Positions 18,425-25,947 of a stretch of DNA of 64,000 nt are shown piece by piece. The notes under the pieces are model-generated. The model worked only from the letters and a program-made list of their open reading frames with translations. It searched no databases and had not been told where the DNA came from. The position numbers and the translations under genes are program-made. The DNA is taken from the NCBI GenBank assembly GCA_963728395.1, contig CAVSJJ010000009.1, positions 62,001 to 126,000 of the forward strand. The letters are read 5' to 3'. This DNA is from CAVSJJ01 sp963728395. Lineage in GTDB: Bacteria; Actinomycetota; Actinomycetes; Actinomycetales; Dermatophilaceae. Positions within the stretch are counted from its first letter, which is position 1; every line of letters begins with the position of its first letter.

Positions 18425-18513
18425 GACGGACAGGTTCCTGCAGAACGGGGGTGCTGCAACACCCCCGTCCGGCAGGAACCTCTGCTAGCAGAGGTTCGTG
18501 CAGGACGGGAGGG
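18425..18513. repeat. Palindromic intergenic repeat, family A copy 1
   Basis: About 89 bases made of three alternating-orientation modules. AGGTTCCTGC at 18432-18441 pairs with GCAGGAACCT at 18472-18481. Between them ACGGGGGTG (18445-18453) pairs with CACCCCCGT (18460-18468). GGCAGGAACCTCTGCT then meets AGCAGAGGTTCGTGCA head-on around 18487. It lies between the convergent MarR and hydrolase genes. The same element recurs at 31861-31950. Confidence 0.85.
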
Positions 18514-18540
18514 TCTGGCGGGGGAGGGCCGCGGGGGTGG

Positions 18541-19233
18541 TCAGCCGGTCGGGAGGTGCTCGGCGAGGAAGGTCGCCGTCCGCTCCCAGGCGGTGCTGGA
18601 GGCCGGACCGTGGAAGTTGACGAAGTCCGCGTTGTCGAACGCGTGGTCGGCGCCCTCGTAGGTCTCGACGACCGCGCCCTGGGGCGTCACGGCGTCGGTG
18701 ATCGCGGACAGCGTCGAGCCGCCGATGTAGGCGTCGTCGAGCCCGAAGTGGTGCATGCTCGGGCAGGTGACCTGCGGTGCGAGGTCGAGCAGCCCGGGCA
18801 AGGCCGATCCGTAGTAGCTGACGAGCACCGCCGGGTCGTCGACGGCCGAGACGTTGAAGCCCATGCCCCCACCGAAGCAGAAGCCGATCACCCCGACCCC
18901 GCCGGTCACCTCCGGTCGGTCCCGCAGCGCGGAGAGGGCCGAGACGCTGTCGGCGACGCCCTTCTCCCAGTCGAACCGGCCGGCCAGGCCCATGCCCTCC
19001 TGGAGCATGTCGGGCCCGGCCGGGACCTCCGAGACCCCGAGCCGCCAGTACAGCTCGGGAGCGATGACGACGTAGCCGAGCCCGGCGAGATCCTCGGCGC
19101 GCTGCCGGATGTAGGCGCTGACGCCGAAGATCTCCTGGAGGAGAAGGAGGCCGGGACCGCTGCCGGACTCGGGGCGCCACAGGTGGGCGGGCATCGGGCC
19201 GTCGGACGTGGGGACCGTGATCCGTTCGCTCAT
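18541..19233 (-). CDS. Dienelactone hydrolase family protein
   Basis: A 230-residue alpha/beta hydrolase of the dienelactone hydrolase family. The nucleophile elbow GFCFGGG has the family's Cys (about residue 119), Asp is in GLDDAYIGG, and His is in GADHAFDN, giving the Cys-Asp-His triad. The N-terminal LLLLQEIFGVSAYIRQRAEDLA with its conserved Glu is also characteristic. It hydrolyses a lactone or ester; the true substrate is not evident because no aromatic-degradation genes are near. ATG 19233. It is downstream of the DNA ligase gene on the same strand's side, with 53 bases between. Confidence 0.93.
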   Translation of the reverse strand: MSERITVPTSDGPMPAHLWRPESGSGPGLLLLQEIFGVSAYIRQRAEDLAGLGYVVIAPELYWRLGVSEVPAGPDMLQEGMGLAGRFDWEKGVADSVSALSALRDRPEVTGGVGVIGFCFGGGMGFNVSAVDDPAVLVSYYGSALPGLLDLAPQVTCPSMHHFGLDDAYIGGSTLSAITDAVTPQGAVVETYEGADHAFDNADFVNFHGPASSTAWERTATFLAEHLPTG

Positions 19234-19286
19234 CGGGCCAGTATGGCCGGTATGCCGCGGGCCCCGGGCCGGGTGGTCCGTCTCGG

Positions 19287-20819
19287 CTACCCCCGCAGCA
19301 TGGACCGGAGCGTCTCGATCCGGTCGGCCTCGGCGGCGGTCTTGTCCGGGCGGTAGCGCTTGACCCGGGCGAACCGCAGGGCGAGGCCGCCGGGATAGCG
19401 GCTCGAGCGCTGCACACCGTCGATCGCGATCTCGACGACGATCTCGGGCCGGAGGAACACCGCCTGCCGAGTGCTGCGCACCTCGTAGCCGGGGAAGGTC
19501 TCGGTCTGCCAGCGCAGGATCTCGTCGGTGAGGCCCTTGAAGGTCTTGCCGACCATGACGAAGCCTCCCGGCTCGCCCGCCACGCCCTCCGGGTCCGCCG
19601 CGCCGAGGTGGAGGTTGGAGAGCCACCCCTCCCGACGGCCCGATCCCCACTCGGCGGCCAGGACCACGAGGTCGTAGGTGTGCACCGGCTTGACCTTGAC
19701 CCAGCTCTTCCCGCGCCGGCCGGCGGCATACGGGGAGTCGACGTCCTTGACGACGACGCCCTCGTGCCCCGCCGCGAGCGCGTCGTCCATGACCCGCTGG
19801 GCCACCGCGGCGTCGCCCGTGACCCGCCCGGGCATCCGGTACTCGGGGGCGACCCGGGCGAGCACCTCGAGCCGCCGGGACAGTGGCCGGTCGATGAGAT
19901 CGGTGCCGTCGACGTGGAGGACGTCGAAGAACCACGGCGCGAGGAGCACATCGCGGGCCGCGTCGGCGCCGAAGCGGCTCATCGTCTCCTGGAAGGGACG
20001 CGGCGCCCCGGTCTCGTCGAGGGAGAGCGTCTCGCCGTCGAGGATCGCCTCGCGCACCGGCAGCGACCGGGCGACCGCGACGATCTCGGGGACCCGCGCC
20101 GTGATGTCGGCGAGGCTGCGGGTGTAGACGCCGACGTCGTCGCCGGTGCGGTGCACCTGGATCCGCGCGCCGTCGAACTTGTACTCGACCAAGGCACGGC
20201 CGGTGGTCTCCAGGGCCGATGCGATCCCGGTGGCCGTCGAGGCGAGCATCGGCTGGACCGGTGTGCCGACGGCGAGTCCGACCCCGGCGAGCGACCCCGC
20301 GTCGGTGAGGCCCTGCCGCACGGTGCCGCCGAGGGTACCGCTGAGCATGACCGCTCGGCGGACCTCCTCGACCGGGCGATCGACCGCCACGGCGAGCGCG
20401 TCGGTGACGAGGCCGTCGAGGGCGCCGGTGCGGACCTCTCCGGTGAGGGCCCGGCCGAGGAGGTCCTGCTCGGCCTCGGTGGCCCGGGCGGGGAGCCCGA
20501 TGAGCTCGGTATGTCGGGCGCCCGCCGAGCCGGGCCCGGCCGCGGCGACGATCCGGGCCAGTGCGGCGTCGACGTCGGCGACGGAGAGGGTGGGCTGGGC
20601 GGCGGGTGGAGCGGCGCCGGACTCGCGGGCGGCATACAGGGTGCGCCAGCCGATCCCGATCCGGCCCTGGCGGGGGCGACCGAGGAGCATCCCGACGGCG
20701 GCCTCGGCCTCCTGGGGCGACATCGCGGCCATGAGCTCGGCGAGGACGCCGGTCTTCGCCGTGCGCGACCGGGTCGCCGCGAGGGCGCTCGTCGCCGCGA
20801 CGAGGTCAGCGAGCTGCAT
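19287..20819 (-). CDS. ligB: ATP-dependent DNA ligase (LigB type)
   Basis: A 510-residue ATP-dependent ligase. Motif I is EYKFDGARIQ with the adenylated Lys at residue 214. The N-terminal DNA-binding domain spans about 1-190, the nucleotidyltransferase domain about 195-405 (DGETL motif III, GHEGVVVKD motif IV, KSWVKVKP motif V), and the OB-fold about 406-510. Length and domain order match mycobacterial LigB. It seals nicks, probably in repair alongside the NAD-dependent LigA expected elsewhere. ATG 20819. Two hairpin repeats lie upstream. Confidence 0.95.
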   Translation of the reverse strand: MQLADLVAATSALAATRSRTAKTGVLAELMAAMSPQEAEAAVGMLLGRPRQGRIGIGWRTLYAARESGAAPPAAQPTLSVADVDAALARIVAAAGPGSAGARHTELIGLPARATEAEQDLLGRALTGEVRTGALDGLVTDALAVAVDRPVEEVRRAVMLSGTLGGTVRQGLTDAGSLAGVGLAVGTPVQPMLASTATGIASALETTGRALVEYKFDGARIQVHRTGDDVGVYTRSLADITARVPEIVAVARSLPVREAILDGETLSLDETGAPRPFQETMSRFGADAARDVLLAPWFFDVLHVDGTDLIDRPLSRRLEVLARVAPEYRMPGRVTGDAAVAQRVMDDALAAGHEGVVVKDVDSPYAAGRRGKSWVKVKPVHTYDLVVLAAEWGSGRREGWLSNLHLGAADPEGVAGEPGGFVMVGKTFKGLTDEILRWQTETFPGYEVRSTRQAVFLRPEIVVEIAIDGVQRSSRYPGGLALRFARVKRYRPDKTAAEADRIETLRSMLRG

Positions 20820-20880
20820 CCGCTCAGTCTCGCACCGCCGCCCGCCGCCGCTCCTCCTTCGCCGCCGCTCTCTCCGCAGC

Positions 20881-20983
20881 GTCCGGGTTTCTGGTCGCCC
20901 TGGCGACCGAATCCGCGGACGCGCGCAGGGGCCACCTCGCTGTGTCCGGGTTTCTGGCTGCTCCGGCGACCAGAAACCCGGAC
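20881..20983. repeat. Tandem hairpin repeats, family C
   Basis: Two related hairpins 63 bases apart. The second is perfect: GTCCGGGTTTCTGG (20944-20957) pairs with CCAGAAACCCGGAC (20970-20983) over a 12-base loop. The first has the identical left arm at 20881-20894, plus GGTCGCC/GGCGACC (20893-20908), but a degenerate outer right arm. They lie downstream of the fructosamine kinase gene and upstream of the ligase gene, so they could terminate the former. Confidence 0.75.
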
Positions 20984-21038
20984 GCAGGAGCAGAGACCCG
21001 GGGCGCGCACCGCCGGGGTGGGACGGCCCGCGGGGGGG

Positions 21039-21800
21039 TCAGGCGTAGCGACGGGCGACGGCGAGGCTCTGGCGGACGTACCCGCCGCCGAAGAGGACCG
21101 CGTGCATCATCAACGGGTGGAGCTGGTGCAGCGGCACCCGGTCCCGCCAGCCGGGTGCCAGCGGGTGCACCTCGTCATACGCCGCGAGGATCCGGTCCAG
21201 CCCAGGAGCGCCGAAGAGCGCGAGCATCGCCAGGTCGCCCTCCCGGTGGCCGCCGTGCGCGGCGGGGTCGATGAGGACGGCGCCGTCGCCGGTCCACATG
21301 ACGTTCCCGCTCCACAGGTCGCCGTGCAGCCGGGCGGGCGGCTCGGGGTCGTCGAGGCCCCCCGCCTCGAGTCGGGCCGCGACCCGCTCGAGGGCCGCGA
21401 CGGCGTCGGCGTCGTAGGTGCCCCGGTCGCGGCCGAGCCGTGCCGTGAACCGGATCCGTTGTTCGGCGTAGAAGTTCCGCCAGGTCGCGACGGGGTCGAG
21501 GGGGAGGGGCTCGGCGAGCGGACCGAGAAAGCCGTCGCCGTCCCAGCCGTCGGGGGGGCTCCCGTATGCCGCGGCCCCGGCGTCGTGGGTCCGGGCCAGG
21601 TCGCGCCCGAGGTCGTCGGCGTGCCCGCCGGTCGGGGTCGCCGCGTCGAGCCGGACGAGGTCGAGGTGCTGCTCCCCGACGTCGACGACCTCGACGGCCC
21701 GGGCGCCCCCGGCGGCGGTCAGCCAGCGTAGCCCGGCCGCCTCCCAGGCGAAGTACCCCTGCGGGACGTGGGTCGAGGACTTGCGGTAGGCGGACGGCAT
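21039..21800 (-). CDS. Fructosamine kinase family protein
   Basis: A 253-residue protein of the fructosamine/ketosamine-3-kinase family. LHGDLWSGNVMW is the catalytic loop and DPAAHGGHREGDLAML holds the metal-binding Asp followed by the family-specific block. The N-terminal ATP-binding part is short, starting at YRKSSTHVPQGYFAWEAAGLRWL, which is normal for bacterial members. It phosphorylates ketosamines, leading to protein deglycation. ATG 21800 is chosen; a GTG nine bases earlier is in frame. It stands alone between the ligase and a divergent App1-type gene. Confidence 0.92.
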   Translation of the reverse strand: MPSAYRKSSTHVPQGYFAWEAAGLRWLTAAGGARAVEVVDVGEQHLDLVRLDAATPTGGHADDLGRDLARTHDAGAAAYGSPPDGWDGDGFLGPLAEPLPLDPVATWRNFYAEQRIRFTARLGRDRGTYDADAVAALERVAARLEAGGLDDPEPPARLHGDLWSGNVMWTGDGAVLIDPAAHGGHREGDLAMLALFGAPGLDRILAAYDEVHPLAPGWRDRVPLHQLHPLMMHAVLFGGGYVRQSLAVARRYA

Positions 21801-21878
21801 ACCGACCACTCAAGCACGCCGACGGGGGCGGTCCGCAACGGGACCGCGGGGGAGCGGTGCGTTGTCTAGAGTTCCGGT

Positions 21879-22946
21879 ATGGCCCGTCCCCACGCCGCTG
21901 CGATCGTCGAGGACGCGCTGAACCGGCGCGTCGCCGACTCGCTGCGCGAGCGCGGGTGGGGGACCCGGATCGTCCCACACACCGGGTACGGCACGTCCGG
22001 GTTCGTCCGGGTCCTCGGGCGGGTGCTGATGAGCCGGCACGGAGGCCATGGGGAGAGCGACCACCCCGTCCCGGCGCGGCTGCGCTCCGCCGAGGAGGTG
22101 CAGCGCGGATGGCGGGCCTTCGTCACCGCCCCGGCCGTCGACATCCCGGTCACCGTCGTCGTCAAGGACCGGAGCATCACGACGGTGACCGACCGGGCGG
22201 GTCTGGTCGACCTCACCGTCCGCGGCCACGGTCTCGGCACCGGCTGGCAGGCGGTGACCCTCACCTCGCCGGACGCGACGCCGGTCGAGCTGCCCGTCTT
22301 CGTCGCCGGGACGACTCAGCGGTTCGGGATCATCAGCGACATCGACGACACGGTCCTGTCGACGTCGCTGCCCAAGCCGATGGTCGCCGCGTGGAACACC
22401 TTCCTCCGCTCCGAGTGGTCCCGCCGGGCGGTGCCGGGCATGGCGACGATGTACCGCGAGTTGATGGCCGCCCACCCGGGGGCGCCGATCATCTACCTCT
22501 CGACCGGGGCCTGGAACACCGCCCCGGCGCTCGAGCGGTTCCTGCGCCGAAACGGCTTCCCGGTCGGACCGCTCCTGCTCACCGACTGGGGGCCGACGAG
22601 CGAGGGATGGTTCCGGTCGGGGCAGGCCCACAAGCGCGGGGCGCTGCACCGCCTGGCCCGGGAGATGCCGCACGTCCAGTGGCTTCTCGTCGGCGACGAC
22701 GGCCAGCACGACCCGCGGATCTACACCGAGTTCGCGGCCTCCCGGCCGGAGGCGGTGCGCGCCATCGCCCTGCGCGAGCTGTCGGTCGGCGAGCAGGTCA
22801 TGAACAACGGCATCCCCGTGGGCCTGGACGACCTCGGGCCACCGCCGGACGCCGACCTCTCGGTCCCGGTGCTGCGGGGCGGCGACGGCTACGAGCTGGC
22901 CCGGCTGCTCGGTCCCGCGCTCGAGGATCGCCGGGCCGTCCGGTGA
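21879..22946 (+). CDS. App1/DUF2183-type phosphatidate phosphatase-like protein
   Basis: A 355-residue protein. The C-terminal domain (about 145-330) is DUF2183/App1, with the HAD-like catalytic motif IISDIDDTVL near residue 150, and the downstream STGAW and GDDGQHD blocks that complete the HAD site. The yeast App1 relative dephosphorylates phosphatidate. The N-terminal 60-140 region resembles a small beta domain. In bacteria the substrate is untested. ATG 21879. It precedes the Fpg/Nei gene by 25 bases and is probably co-transcribed with it. Confidence 0.9.
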   Translation: MARPHAAAIVEDALNRRVADSLRERGWGTRIVPHTGYGTSGFVRVLGRVLMSRHGGHGESDHPVPARLRSAEEVQRGWRAFVTAPAVDIPVTVVVKDRSITTVTDRAGLVDLTVRGHGLGTGWQAVTLTSPDATPVELPVFVAGTTQRFGIISDIDDTVLSTSLPKPMVAAWNTFLRSEWSRRAVPGMATMYRELMAAHPGAPIIYLSTGAWNTAPALERFLRRNGFPVGPLLLTDWGPTSEGWFRSGQAHKRGALHRLAREMPHVQWLLVGDDGQHDPRIYTEFAASRPEAVRAIALRELSVGEQVMNNGIPVGLDDLGPPPDADLSVPVLRGGDGYELARLLGPALEDRRAVR

Positions 22947-22971
22947 GGCCCGGCTGAGGCAGACTGAACCC

Positions 22972-23832
22972 ATGCCCGAGCTGCCCGAGGTGCAGGCCCT
23001 CGTCGACTTCCTCGCCGAGCGGACCTCCGGTCTGGCCGTGACCGGTGCCGAGGTCGGCTCGATCTCGGTGCTCAAGACCTTCACCCCGCCGCCGCAGGCC
23101 CTCGTCGGGGCGCCCGTCGACGGGGTTGCCCGATTCGGCAAGTTCATCGACATCGACTGTGGTGGAACGCATCTCGTCTTCCACCTCGCCCGGGCGGGAT
23201 GGCTGCGCTGGTCGGACCAGGTGTCGTCGGCGCTGCTCCGGCCGGGCAAGTCGCCGATCGCGATGCGGGTGCGTTTCTCCGACGGGTCGGGGTTCGACCT
23301 CACGGAGGCCGGGACGAAGAAGCGGCTCGCGGCATACCTCGTCGCCGATCCCCAGGAGGTGCCCGGCATCGCCTCGCTCGGCCCCGACCCGCTCGCCGAC
23401 GGCTTCACCGAGGAGGCGTTCGCGGCGATCCTCGGCGGCCGACGGGCCCAGATCAAGGGCGTCCTGCGCGACCAGTCGACGATCGCCGGCATCGGCAACG
23501 CCTACTCCGACGAGATCCTCCATGCGGCGCGGCTCTCGCCGTTCGCCATCGCCGACAAGCTCTCGGCGGAGGTCGTCGAGAGCCTGTATGCCGCGCTGCG
23601 CGGGACGCTGACGACCGCCGTTGCCACCGCGTCGGGCAAGCCGGCGAAGGAGCTCAAGGACGCCAAGCGCGCCGGGATGCGGGTGCACGGACGGACCGGC
23701 GAGACGTGCCCGGTCTGCGGTGACATCGTCCGCGAGGTGTCCTTCGCCGACTCCTCCCTGCAGTACTGCGCGACCTGCCAGACCGGCGGCAAGCCGCTCG
23801 CCGACCGCCGGACGAGCAGGTTCCTCAAGTAG
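22972..23832 (+). CDS. Fpg/Nei-family DNA glycosylase
   Basis: A 286-residue DNA glycosylase/AP lyase beginning MPELPEVQ, so the catalytic Pro1/Glu2 after Met removal is present. The helix-two-turn-helix region contains IKGVLRDQSTIAGIGNAYSDEIL, and the C-terminal zinc finger reads CPVCGD and CATCQ. The usual GRSTY Arg before the third Cys is absent (DSSLQYC), and about 15 residues follow the finger (GGKPLADRRTSRFLK). This marks a divergent actinobacterial subgroup rather than canonical MutM. It removes oxidised bases in excision repair. It follows the App1-like gene by 25 bases. Confidence 0.92.
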   Translation: MPELPEVQALVDFLAERTSGLAVTGAEVGSISVLKTFTPPPQALVGAPVDGVARFGKFIDIDCGGTHLVFHLARAGWLRWSDQVSSALLRPGKSPIAMRVRFSDGSGFDLTEAGTKKRLAAYLVADPQEVPGIASLGPDPLADGFTEEAFAAILGGRRAQIKGVLRDQSTIAGIGNAYSDEILHAARLSPFAIADKLSAEVVESLYAALRGTLTTAVATASGKPAKELKDAKRAGMRVHGRTGETCPVCGDIVREVSFADSSLQYCATCQTGGKPLADRRTSRFLK

Positions 23833-23882
23833 CGGGCCAGGGCCACGTCGCGGGCCCGGTCGCGGGCCGGTCGCCGGGTCAC

Positions 23883-23960
23883 TTCACCCCGGAAGGTGGC
23901 ACTTCACCCGCGGAAGGTTCCGGGGGCAAGTGCCACATTCCCGCCTGAGGCGGGAAAGTT
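23883..23960. repeat. Palindromic intergenic repeat, family B copy 1
   Basis: A compound element. GTGGCACTT (23896-23904) pairs with AAGTGCCAC (23928-23936), enclosing CGGAA/TTCCG. It is followed by the hairpin TTCCCGCC-TGA-GGCGGGAA (23938-23956). An inverted copy with the same parts is at 42631-42708. It lies between the convergent Fpg gene and a small membrane-protein gene and may serve as a two-way terminator. Confidence 0.85.
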
Positions 23961-23984
23961 GGGGACGGCGCGGCCGGGGTGGGG

Positions 23985-24152
23985 TCAGTCGGAGTCGTGG
24001 GGGAGGAGGAAGAGGACGCAGGCGAGGCCGAAGACGACGCTCCCGGCGACGACGAGCCAGTCTCCGGCGCGCACGCCCGACCAACCGAAGAAGATCGCGC
24101 TCGCCATGAACATCAGCCACCCGACCTGCTCCGCTCGACGCACGAGGTCCAC
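23985..24152 (-). CDS. Small two-helix membrane protein (55 aa)
   Basis: A 55-residue protein starting at GTG 24152 with MDLVRRAEQVGWLMFMASAI. Two hydrophobic helices (about 11-26 and 32-50) are separated by the short hydrophilic turn GVRAGDW, and it ends in LLPHDSD. Codon use is coding-like and the reading frame stops cleanly at 23985. The long in-frame extension upstream runs into the promoter region of the dehalogenase gene and is not credible. It resembles small conserved actinobacterial membrane proteins of unknown role. The start is uncertain. Confidence 0.5.
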   Translation of the reverse strand: MDLVRRAEQVGWLMFMASAIFFGWSGVRAGDWLVVAGSVVFGLACVLFLLPHDSD

Positions 24153-24225
24153 TACAGCCGTCGGGCCCGCCCCTGTCACGCCGACGCGCGGTCCCGGCCA
24201 CCGGCGGGCGCGGCATACTGCCGGG

Positions 24226-25143
24226 ATGGACATCGTGCGCACCCCGGCCGAACGGTTCGACGTCGTCGAGGGGTTCGACCACGAGCCCGGCTGGGTGGAG
24301 GTCGACCCGGCCACCGGCCTGCGGATGGCCTACGTCGCCGCCGGCCCCACCGACGGCCCGGTCGTCGTCCTCGTGCACGGGGAGCCGACCTGGGGCTACC
24401 TCTACCGGCGGATGATCCCGCCCCTCGTCGAGGCCGGGCTGCGGGTCGTCGTCCCGGACCTCATCGGCTGCGGCCGGTCGGACAAGCCGGCCGAGCGCGC
24501 CGACTACACGTACGCCGCCCACGTCGAGTGGCTACGTGCCGCCGTGTTCGACGGACTCGGGCTGAGCGACATCCACTACGTCGGGCAGGACTGGGGTGGC
24601 CTCATCGGCATGCGGCTGCTCGCCGAGCACCCCGACCGGTTCGCCGGCGCCGTCATGTCGAACACCGGCCTGCCGACCGGCGACGTCCCGATGCCCGAGG
24701 CCTGGCAGGCGTTCCGCGAGATGGTCCGTACCGCACCGCGGCTCGAGGTGGGGCGGATGGTCGCCTCGGGCTGCCGGCGCACCCTCGACGACGCCGACCT
24801 CGCCGCGTATGCCGCGCCCTTCCCCGAGGAGTCCGCGTGCGCGGGGATCCGGGCCTTCCCCGACCTCGTCCCGAACACCCCCGACGACCCGGCGGCCCCC
24901 GCCAACCGGGCCGCCTGGGAGCGACTCGCCACCCTCGAGGTGCCCTTCCTCACCGCGTTCAGCGACGGCGACCCGATCACCCGCGGGGGAGATCGGTGGA
25001 TGCAGTCGAAGATCCCGGGGGCGCAGGGCCGGCCGCACACCGTCATCGAGGGCGCCGGGCACTTCGTCCAGGAGGACGCCCCGGAGCGCTTCGCCGCCGT
25101 CGTCGCCGACTTCGTCCGCGGCCTGGGGCGATCCTCCGCCTGA
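24226..25143 (+). CDS. Haloalkane dehalogenase-like alpha/beta hydrolase
   Basis: A 305-residue alpha/beta hydrolase close to haloalkane dehalogenase subfamily I. The oxyanion motif is HGEPTWGYLYRRM and the nucleophile elbow is VGQDWGG with Asp (about residue 123) as nucleophile, followed by the halide-stabilising Trp. A cap domain spans about 155-220, and the catalytic His is in GAGHFVQEDAPE. The expected reaction is hydrolysis of a haloalkane to alcohol and halide. A related hydrolase with the same elbow is possible. ATG 24226. It is a single gene, with no halide or efflux genes nearby. Confidence 0.88.
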   Translation: MDIVRTPAERFDVVEGFDHEPGWVEVDPATGLRMAYVAAGPTDGPVVVLVHGEPTWGYLYRRMIPPLVEAGLRVVVPDLIGCGRSDKPAERADYTYAAHVEWLRAAVFDGLGLSDIHYVGQDWGGLIGMRLLAEHPDRFAGAVMSNTGLPTGDVPMPEAWQAFREMVRTAPRLEVGRMVASGCRRTLDDADLAAYAAPFPEESACAGIRAFPDLVPNTPDDPAAPANRAAWERLATLEVPFLTAFSDGDPITRGGDRWMQSKIPGAQGRPHTVIEGAGHFVQEDAPERFAAVVADFVRGLGRSSA

Positions 25144-25192
25144 GCCGATCCGGCGCGTCTCCGGTCCGAGCGCCGGCCCGCGTCTCCACCCA

Positions 25193-25240
25193 GGGGTTGA
25201 GGCGCGTCCGGCCGGGGTTCAACCCCCGCGCCGACGCGCC
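25193..25240. repeat. Interlocked inverted repeats after the dehalogenase gene
   Basis: GGGGTTGA (25193-25200) pairs with TCAACCCC (25219-25226), and GGCGCGTC (25201-25208) pairs with GACGCGCC (25233-25240). The two arm pairs interleave, so they exclude each other or form a pseudoknot in RNA. Two GCGTCTCC copies lie just before. It probably includes the terminator of the upstream gene. Confidence 0.45.
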
Positions 25241-25308
25241 TGCCGCGGGGCATGGCCGATCGTCGTGGAGTCGGTGACCACCGACCACGACCAAGGAGCG
25301 AATCGGAC

Positions 25309-25890
25309 ATGACCACCAGCCAGTACGTCCTCAACCTCGGGCTTCTCGCCTGGATCCTCATGAGCAACCTCGGCACCCGGCCGATCCACCGCGGCCGGCT
25401 CGTCCTGCCGCTGCTCATCGTCGTGGCGATCTGCGGCACCTATCTGCGCAGCATCCCCACCCACGGCAACGACCTGTGGCTCGACGCGGCGGGCGTCGCC
25501 GTCGGCGCCGCGCTCGGTGTCGTCACCGCCCTGCTCGTCTCCGTCCGGCGGGTGGGCCTGCAGGTCGTCACGCGCGCCGGCGCCGGCTTCACCGCGCTGT
25601 GGGTCGCCGTCATCGGCGGACGGATGCTCTTCGCCTACGGCGCGGACCACTGGTTCACCGGCTGGATCGTCGGCTTCTCCCGCGACCACCTCATCACCGG
25701 GGGCGAGGCCTGGACCGCCGCCTTCGTCATGATGGCGATGGCCATGGTCGCCGTCCGGGTCATCGTCACCGGGGTCGTCGCCGAGCGCAACGGGGGGCTC
25801 GTCGACCGCAGCGTCGCCAGGGCGCGCGCCATGGTCGAGGTCGAGCGCACCGCAGCCGCCGCCGGCTCGAGCGACCGTCTCCCGCACTGA
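25309..25890 (+). CDS. Multi-pass membrane protein (DUF1453/CcdC-like)
   Basis: A 193-residue membrane protein with about five hydrophobic helices: 4-20, 30-48, 58-76, 90-108 and 135-160. The ATG at 25309 has AAGGAG ten bases upstream, so the longer in-frame start at 25252 is rejected. The pattern of helices and the RPIHRGRLVLPLL segment remind me of the DUF1453/CcdC group, but I am not certain. It is 57 bases upstream of a two-component system on the same strand and may be its partner or target, as small membrane proteins often neighbour NarL-type kinases. Confidence 0.75.
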   Translation: MTTSQYVLNLGLLAWILMSNLGTRPIHRGRLVLPLLIVVAICGTYLRSIPTHGNDLWLDAAGVAVGAALGVVTALLVSVRRVGLQVVTRAGAGFTALWVAVIGGRMLFAYGADHWFTGWIVGFSRDHLITGGEAWTAAFVMMAMAMVAVRVIVTGVVAERNGGLVDRSVARARAMVEVERTAAAAGSSDRLPH

Positions 25891-25947
25891 TGGGCGAGCC
25901 CCGGCCCGGAACCCCGGTCGGGAGGGCCTCTTGCCGGACCGGCCGGG

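Noticed and set aside
18425..18513. Family A repeat considered as an insertion sequence end
   Set aside because: There is no transposase gene, no target duplication and the element is under 100 bases. A non-autonomous element remains possible.
18541..19951. Long minus-strand frames spanning the hydrolase and ligase genes
   Set aside because: Their N-terminal halves are out-of-frame ligase shadow; only the part from 19233 matches dienelactone hydrolase.
19608..21731. A 707-codon plus-strand open frame over the ligase and kinase genes
   Set aside because: Antisense shadow in high-GC DNA with repetitive Gly/Arg/Glu content; the minus-strand genes have full catalytic motifs.
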